DNA of 64,000 nt. It comes from Synechococcus sp. Cruz-7E5. Its GTDB lineage: Bacteria > Cyanobacteriota > Cyanobacteriia > PCC-6307 > Cyanobiaceae. Shown here piece after piece: positions 59,510 to 64,000 of this stretch. Location: NCBI RefSeq assembly GCF_024345995.1, contig NZ_JAGQCE010000010.1, positions 44,058-108,057 of the forward strand, written 5' to 3'. Within the stretch, counting starts at the first letter, position 1. Each line of letters begins with the position of its first letter. The notes beneath the pieces were generated by a model, which saw only the letters and a list, made by a program, of their open reading frames with translations, searched no databases and had not been told where the DNA came from. The position numbers and the translations under genes were made by a program.

Positions 59510-59881
59510 TCAATCCTCCTCGTCGCTGGCGCCAACAGGGATCAGCCGGATCTGCTTCTTGCCCAGCTTGATCTCGAACTCATCGCCTGGTTTGAGGCCA
59601 AGCAGACCGGTGTAGGCCATGCCGACCAACAGGTTGCCGTTGCCCTGCACCTTGGCGATGTAGCTCAGAGAGCGGCCACCTTGGCCTTTGCCATTGCCAC
59701 CGCCATCTCCGAGGCTGACGCCCTTGGCTTCCAGCAGCGCCTCATAGAAAGCGGTGAAGTTGAGTCGCTCACTTCCGTCCTTCTTGCTGCTCACGTAGCC
59801 GCAGGCGCGCACCAGATCGGACTTGGAGGCATTTCCAAGCTCCTTGACTTTGGCGAGCAGATCAGGGCCGGTGAGTGCCAT
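59510..59881 (-). CDS. cyAbrB-type transcriptional regulator
   Basis: 123 residues from ATG 59881. ALTGPDLLAKVKELGNASKS, then DLVRACGYVSSKKDGSERLN and FTAFYEALLEAKGVSL, is the cyanobacterial N-terminal module. The C-terminal AbrB-like hairpin is YIAKVQGNGNLLVGMAYTGL, then LKPGDEFEIKLGKKQIRLIP. cyAbrB proteins regulate carbon/nitrogen balance genes and are nearly restricted to cyanobacteria, so this supports the host assignment. Confidence 0.93.
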   Translation of the reverse strand: MALTGPDLLAKVKELGNASKSDLVRACGYVSSKKDGSERLNFTAFYEALLEAKGVSLGDGGGNGKGQGGRSLSYIAKVQGNGNLLVGMAYTGLLGLKPGDEFEIKLGKKQIRLIPVGASDEED

Positions 59882-59957
59882 CAATGTGGGGCAACAATCA
59901 ACACACCCTAGCGGAATGGGAGAGTCTGCTAACACCGATGGTGCGTTGTTCATCATC

Positions 59958-60546
59958 TCAGCGGCGTAGACTTTCACACGCCTCTCGATCGCTGATGCGA
60001 TCGAGATACCGGTGGCCACCCGGAATGGATCCGGAAGCACCACCGGATCGAGTCGATTCGATCACGCGGCGAAATTCCCAGGGCCTGGTGATTCCGCCTG
60101 ATACCTGCCACACCCCAATTCGGCGCCGACTGGCCCGTGCTTCGGCATCGAGGTACTGCTGGGTGTTGAACTGTCCCAGGTACTTCCGGTAAGCAAATGC
60201 CTGGCCGTCTTCCACCATCGCCAGATTCCGGTTCACCGTCCCGATCACTTCGGCAACGGTGCGGCCATAGCGATCGATGGTCTGCGGGATCAGCCGCACA
60301 TTACTGCCGATTCGCAACCTGCTCTGCAGATACCGGCGTGCCTGCTCGCCATGGGGGGCTTGGGCGATCTCCGGAGCGTCAATGCAGGCCAGCCGCACCG
60401 TGATCCGCTTGCCGTCTTCCAGCACTCGGATGGTGTCGCCGTCACCGATCGAGAGAAAGGCAGCACGTTATTGTGGTCTGTGCAGGCGAGCGCCAGGACA
60501 AATTTACAAGCAGCAGAGCTGGGAGCGGCAGGTAGAGCCTTGGCAT
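59958..60546 (-). pseudogene. secreted thermonuclease-like gene with a frameshift
   Basis: ATG 60546 gives a signal peptide (RLYLPLPALLLVNLSWRSPA), but the frame then runs to a stop. The nuclease domain is in another frame from about 60470: FLSIGDGDTIRVLEDGKRIT, VRLACIDAPEIAQAPHGEQA and DRYGRTVAEVIGTVNRNLAM, with SNase R, E and R catalytic residues present. One indel near 60465 would join them. Unless a downstream start is used, the protein is not exported. Confidence 0.7.
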
Positions 60547-60580
60547 TGCGTGAGCCTGAAGGGCATTGGCGCCAGTAAGT

Positions 60581-61375
60581 TCAGTTCACGTCTGGATCCA
60601 GTCCCGCCAGGAAGGTGACACTGCCAAGGCTGCTTACCATCTCAACTCCCTCTGAGTTGCTAGTAAATTTACCAACTTCGCGATCGGGCTTGCCTTGCCC
60701 ATCCTTGCTGAAGATCTCAACACCGCCGCTGCTCCAGAACACATAACTACTGGTATACCCGTCAGACCAGCGAACATTATAGACAGTATGACCATTCGTG
60801 TTTGTGGAGACACTGGCCTGACAAGACAGTGTTTTAGTTGACGAGTCGCGGTAGCTACGGAACGTGCAGGGTTCCCAGCCTGATTCACTCAACGAACTAT
60901 CCGAAGACATTGAACCAGAGTTGTCTTTTGGTTGAAGTTGCTGTTTTGGGGGAGACATTTCGCTGATTCGGGGGTCAACGACTACTGGCACTTCAGGCTC
61001 ACTGGAATCAAGGTGTTGCTCTGCCTTGGGCGCCGGTTTCATACCTTGAGGGGAGGATCCTCTAATTCTTGTTTCTGTCAGATTTATGGAGGCCAGTCCA
61101 ATCACCATCACCACGAACACCGTCAAGGAGCCCAAGAGAATCGACCGGGGGATTTCCGACCTCGACGATGCGGTTGCTGGAAAATAGCTCACCGATGATT
61201 CACGGCCTGGAGGAGTGTTTGGCCGCCTGTTGCTTCGGCCGGCTGACACTCCTGATTGAGATGTCTCCATTGATGGAGATGGGGGCACAGGCGTGGGCTG
61301 ATCCAGCGCCTGAAGCAGCTCATCGGCGCGGGAGGCAATGTCCTCGGGATCTCCCTGGCGCTCGTTCTGGCTCAT
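60581..61375 (-). CDS. single-pass membrane protein of the MotA/OmpA operon
   Basis: 264 residues. A disordered N-terminus (~75 residues, Pro/Ser-rich) precedes one membrane helix (SILLGSLTVFVVMVIGLASI), then a linker and a beta-rich C-terminal domain with two cysteines (CTFRSYRDSSTKTLSCQASV) and an aromatic repeat (RWSDGYTSSYVFWSSGGVEI). The topology places that domain in the periplasm. Overlaps the upstream gene by four bases. Family unknown. Confidence 0.7.
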   Translation of the reverse strand: MSQNERQGDPEDIASRADELLQALDQPTPVPPSPSMETSQSGVSAGRSNRRPNTPPGRESSVSYFPATASSRSEIPRSILLGSLTVFVVMVIGLASINLTETRIRGSSPQGMKPAPKAEQHLDSSEPEVPVVVDPRISEMSPPKQQLQPKDNSGSMSSDSSLSESGWEPCTFRSYRDSSTKTLSCQASVSTNTNGHTVYNVRWSDGYTSSYVFWSSGGVEIFSKDGQGKPDREVGKFTSNSEGVEMVSSLGSVTFLAGLDPDVN

Positions 61376-62040
61376 GGCTGAGTCTCCGAAATCCTCAACA
61401 GGCGGCTGAGCAGATCCTGCTGAACCTGCAGTTGCGAGCGAAGCTCGTTGAGCTCGCTCTCATGCCGGGTCATCTGCTGGCTCACCCGACGCTCCAGATT
61501 TTCCAGCCGGCGCAAGAGCATCATCTGCTTCTTCTGCTCAGGGAAGGGGCGATGACGGGGCACCATCTGGCCTGGGCTGAATAGGGTCCACCGTTGGCCG
61601 CGCACCACTGGCTTGAAGACTGGAAGTGACTGCAACACCAGATCCTGGGAACCTTCCAGGCCTTCGGGCCTGGGAAAGATCTGCTGGAAGGTCTCGCTTT
61701 GCCACACCCAGGAGGGTGGATCAGCCTGAACCCAAACGACGGCGTCACCACCGATGAGCTCGCAGAGTTGAAAGACTGAGTCGGTCTTGGCCTCGGTGAG
61801 GCGAAGACCGTGCTGGGCCGTGAGGGTGAGCTCTGCCGGAGCCTGGTAAGCCGCCACGGCCTCGGGAGAACGGCGTAACAGGCGGGTGAGAAGGAGTTCA
61901 TCAACGGGCCATGGCCTGCGGGCCGGAGATTGGCCGGGAGGCTCTGGCGGTGAAGAGGGTCTCGCCGTCTGGGCCTGAAGCTGCTCGATGTCTCGCTCAA
62001 GTTGCAGCAAACGGTCAAGCGGTGAGGGTGTGGCCTCCAT
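61372..62040 (-). CDS. soluble coiled-coil accessory protein of the MotA/OmpA operon
   Basis: 222 residues from ATG 62040, one base after the OmpA-like stop. Helical N-terminus (DRLLQLERDIEQLQAQTARP), a central beta-like domain (LTAQHGLRLTEAKTDSVFQL, VVWVQADPPSWVWQSETFQQ) and a C-terminal coiled coil (LLRRLENLERRVSQQMTRHE, LNELRSQLQVQQDLLSRLL). No signal peptide. It could be a cytoplasmic partner of the motor. Not a recognised ZorC/ZorD/ZorE domain. Confidence 0.7.
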   Translation of the reverse strand: MEATPSPLDRLLQLERDIEQLQAQTARPSSPPEPPGQSPARRPWPVDELLLTRLLRRSPEAVAAYQAPAELTLTAQHGLRLTEAKTDSVFQLCELIGGDAVVWVQADPPSWVWQSETFQQIFPRPEGLEGSQDLVLQSLPVFKPVVRGQRWTLFSPGQMVPRHRPFPEQKKQMMLLRRLENLERRVSQQMTRHESELNELRSQLQVQQDLLSRLLRISETQP

Positions 62041-62041
62041 C

Positions 62042-62644
62042 TCAACGGTCCTCCTGACGAGTGAAGCGCAACTCGATGCGACGCCGCTCGGCTCGATCCT
62101 TCGTGTCGGCGGGGGCATAACGACCATCCGCCGCAATCAGGCTACCGGCGGAATAGGGGCGGATGATCAAGCCCTGCTTGCCATCGGGATCAAGCCTGGC
62201 CCTGAGCTCCTGAGCCACTGCCAAAGCGCGGAGCAGCCCCAGATCCGTGTTCGAGCCGGCCAGAAAACCGCTCATAGCGGAGGAGCGACTGGCCTTCGGC
62301 ATCAGCAGATCGAGGTTGCTCATCCCTGGCGAGGGCTGGCCATCTGTGTGGCCAATGACTTCTACACTGTCGATGCGGTACCTCTTGATGATCGCCCGGA
62401 TTTCCGGCAAGCGGCGATCCAGGGCTTTTCTGAAGTCGGGACCGAGCACATAGCTGCCTGTGGTGAAGCGAAAGGACTCCCGCTCCGTCAGAGGGACCAG
62501 TGGTGGTTTTTCGTTGCTGGCTCTGGCCAGGGCTGCGATGGCCACGGTGAGCAGCAGGATCAGAAGGCTGTTGCTGAGCAGATCGGTGTAGCCGATCCAG
62601 TAATTAGTGTCGCTGTCCTGGGAGCGCCGGCTGGAGCGAGCCAT
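62042..62644 (-). CDS. MotB/ZorB-like protein with OmpA domain
   Basis: 200 residues. The N-terminal segment YWIGYTDLLSNSLLILLLTV carries the conserved aspartate at the membrane boundary (YTD) used for ion conduction in MotB/ExbD/ZorB proteins. The rest is an OmpA-type peptidoglycan-binding fold: DSVEVIGHTDGQPS, GLLRALAVAQELRARLD, LIIRPYSAG and AERRRIELRF. It would plug and anchor the MotA-like channel encoded upstream. Confidence 0.85.
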   Translation of the reverse strand: MARSSRRSQDSDTNYWIGYTDLLSNSLLILLLTVAIAALARASNEKPPLVPLTERESFRFTTGSYVLGPDFRKALDRRLPEIRAIIKRYRIDSVEVIGHTDGQPSPGMSNLDLLMPKASRSSAMSGFLAGSNTDLGLLRALAVAQELRARLDPDGKQGLIIRPYSAGSLIAADGRYAPADTKDRAERRRIELRFTRQEDR

Positions 62645-62646
62645 CT

Positions 62647-64000
62647 TCAGAGGCCTCCGACAACATCTCGGCCATCGGATTCTTTCAGGGAACGGAGATT
62701 AAGTAGGCGAGACTCCAGATCATTCAGTAACTGGATAAGACCATGGCTAAGGTCCCGGGCGTTACGGGTCGGCTGATCAAGTTGAGCCAACGCGGTTCGC
62801 TGGGTGTCGATGGCGGTACCAAGATCACGCTGTAACTGGTTTCGCAGTTGCTCGATGGTCTCGCGGGCTTGCTTACTGCGCTCGGCCAGCACAGCGTCAT
62901 CCTCGAGTTTGGCGTTCTGCACAGTGGACACGTAGGCGCTGGTGAGGTCATCGAGACGCACCACATTGCGGTTCCAGTTGCTGAGCGCAGCCTCGAGGGC
63001 AGCCGCAAACACCTGGCAGCTTTCGGCCACGGAGGCATCGGTGGCCAGGCGAGCGCGAACCGATTCGGCAACCTCCAGCGCCAGCTTGCGATCGCGCATG
63101 ACCTCCAGGCGGGCTTCTCGGAGCTGCTTGCTGGATTCAGTAGCCGATTGGTTGCTCTGGTCCAGGGACATGGTCGCCTGCTGCAGCGACTGAATCTCCT
63201 GCTGGATCTGTTGGCTGGCAAGTCGACAGGTCTGCAGTTCCGTCTCCGCCGTCTTGGCGAGCAGCTTCCAGTCCGACTGAGTCGCCATCAGCGCATCACG
63301 CACATCTACAAGACGGGCACTGAGGCCATCGGAGCTGGCTGTGATCTGTTCCTGGGACTCCTGCAGGCTCTGCACTGATTGCTGCAGGGTCGAGGCGAAG
63401 TCGGTGTCGCGAAAGGCTTGGGCGGCCTGCACGAAATCCTGCCCGCTTTCGTTGAATGCATTGGCCACGCTTCCCAGCTGACGAACGGCAATCTGGGCCT
63501 GTGATGTAAGGGTGGTATTCACATCGAAGATGTCCTTCAGCTTGGCAGAAAAGGCCTCCTTCATAGCCGATTCGACCGCCGCATAGACGGCCACAGGGAG
63601 TTCACGGGTGGACGCGTTCAGATCCTGAATCGATTGGCGCAAGGGAGCCATTACCTTGCTGCCGAGCTGCTGGGGAAGCACGGTTTCCAGCCAGCTGCTC
63701 AACAAGGCTTCGCAGCGCTCCAGGCAATTCCTAGTACCGAAGATCTGCGTCCAGATCAGCACCAACAAACTCAGAAATAGACCCAGCAGGCTCGTCTCAA
63801 ACGCGGCTCCCATTGGAGCCACAATGCCCGAGAGGGCTGTCATAGTTTCTTCCGTACTTGCATTCTTCCCTAGGAGTTTGCGGAAAAACCGGCTGAACAG
63901 TCGTGTTTTCCCTCCCGAGAGCTGATCCCGCTCTGTTCGTGCTGTATTTCGCTGATTCAGCGATTCAGAACTCCCGAAATCAGTCGTATCGCCTCGTCTT
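62647..64000 (-). CDS. MotA/ZorA-like channel protein with long coiled-coil tail (5' end beyond window)
   Basis: The frame is open to the right edge (451 codons), so the N-terminus and first membrane helices are missing. The visible part starts in a basic cytoplasmic stretch (LFSRFFRKLLG), then MTALSGIVAPMGAAFETSLL, GLFLSLLVLIWTQIF, the last MotA/TolQ-type transmembrane pair. About 370 residues of Gln/Leu/Ser heptad sequence follow, resembling the long tail of ZorA. It heads a four-gene operon, spaced 2 nt from the OmpA-like gene. Confidence 0.75.
   Translation of the reverse strand, partial: RRGDTTDFGSSESLNQRNTARTERDQLSGGKTRLFSRFFRKLLGKNASTEETMTALSGIVAPMGAAFETSLLGLFLSLLVLIWTQIFGTRNCLERCEALLSSWLETVLPQQLGSKVMAPLRQSIQDLNASTRELPVAVYAAVESAMKEAFSAKLKDIFDVNTTLTSQAQIAVRQLGSVANAFNESGQDFVQAAQAFRDTDFASTLQQSVQSLQESQEQITASSDGLSARLVDVRDALMATQSDWKLLAKTAETELQTCRLASQQIQQEIQSLQQATMSLDQSNQSATESSKQLREARLEVMRDRKLALEVAESVRARLATDASVAESCQVFAAALEAALSNWNRNVVRLDDLTSAYVSTVQNAKLEDDAVLAERSKQARETIEQLRNQLQRDLGTAIDTQRTALAQLDQPTRNARDLSHGLIQLLNDLESRLLNLRSLKESDGRDVVGGL

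Noticed and set aside
1..64000. CRISPR array
   Set aside because: No series of regularly spaced direct repeats was seen anywhere in the window, and no cas-type gene was recognised.

Overview
The window looks like high-GC picocyanobacterial DNA of the Cyanobium/Synechococcus type. The left edge carries a ferredoxin-nitrite reductase gene (nirA) with siroheme-synthesis genes (a CbiX-like chelatase and cobA). The right part carries a cyAbrB regulator, a family essentially confined to cyanobacteria. The species is an inference.

Layout. (1) 1-7.0 kb: chromosomal genes, namely a TrpD2-like transferase, nirA, a CbiX-like chelatase and cobA for siroheme, a CsgG-like lipoprotein and a cupin. (2) 7.0-7.14 kb: the 3' 48 nt of a tRNA gene with a CAU anticodon, lacking its 5' half, next to three phased GTGCCTA repeats. 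I read this as the left attachment site of an integrated element. (3) 7.15-29.5 kb: a phage-derived module. Minus-strand genes include a major capsid protein, a collagen-like tail fibre and three tandem paralogues. Plus-strand genes include Fic, a toxin-antitoxin pair, peptidoglycan-active enzymes and a sigma factor. No terminase, portal, tape measure or phage integrase is present, so the element is defective or domesticated. A motif, TGGCAATAG on the minus strand, recurs just upstream of three or four of its gene blocks. A complete vanadium bromoperoxidase gene lies inside the module beside an attC-like hairpin. (4) 29.5-33.2 kb: an integron remnant, with a truncated and frameshifted intI in the same orientation as the cassettes, one clear attC, one decayed attC and three cassette ORFs. 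It abuts a truncated SLOG-domain gene on the left and a broken ardC on the right.

(5) 33.2-55.9 kb: a large defence island read from right to left. It holds a SNF2 helicase (DrmD-like), a 1633-residue adenine methylase (DrmMI-like), a DUF262 protein, a 2202-residue helicase/DUF1998/nuclease-like protein and a RelE-UvrD fusion helicase. This resembles class 1 DISARM with an unusual composition. A 4-kb block (PIN/Phd pair, EcsC/TerB-like protein, PD-(D/E)XK-like nuclease, broken HEPN gene) splits the operon. It is flanked by direct repeats of the helicase 5' end, and one repeat is fused to an old methylase 3' end. The C-terminal half of the intact methylase is clearly AT-richer than its N-terminal half, which points to exchange of its specificity region. 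(6) 56.1-58.3 kb: small phage-like genes, one with a 5' leader matching a leader at 27.8 kb. (7) 58.6-60.5 kb: a flavin reductase, cyAbrB and a frameshifted thermonuclease. (8) 60.6-64.0 kb: a four-gene operon with a MotA/ZorA-like protein (cut by the window edge), a MotB/OmpA-like protein and two unrecognised accessory proteins, probably a Zorya-like or Tol/Mot-like ion-driven envelope machine.

All functional calls rest on reading motifs by eye, with no database search. Protein families are given with the confidence the motifs allow.
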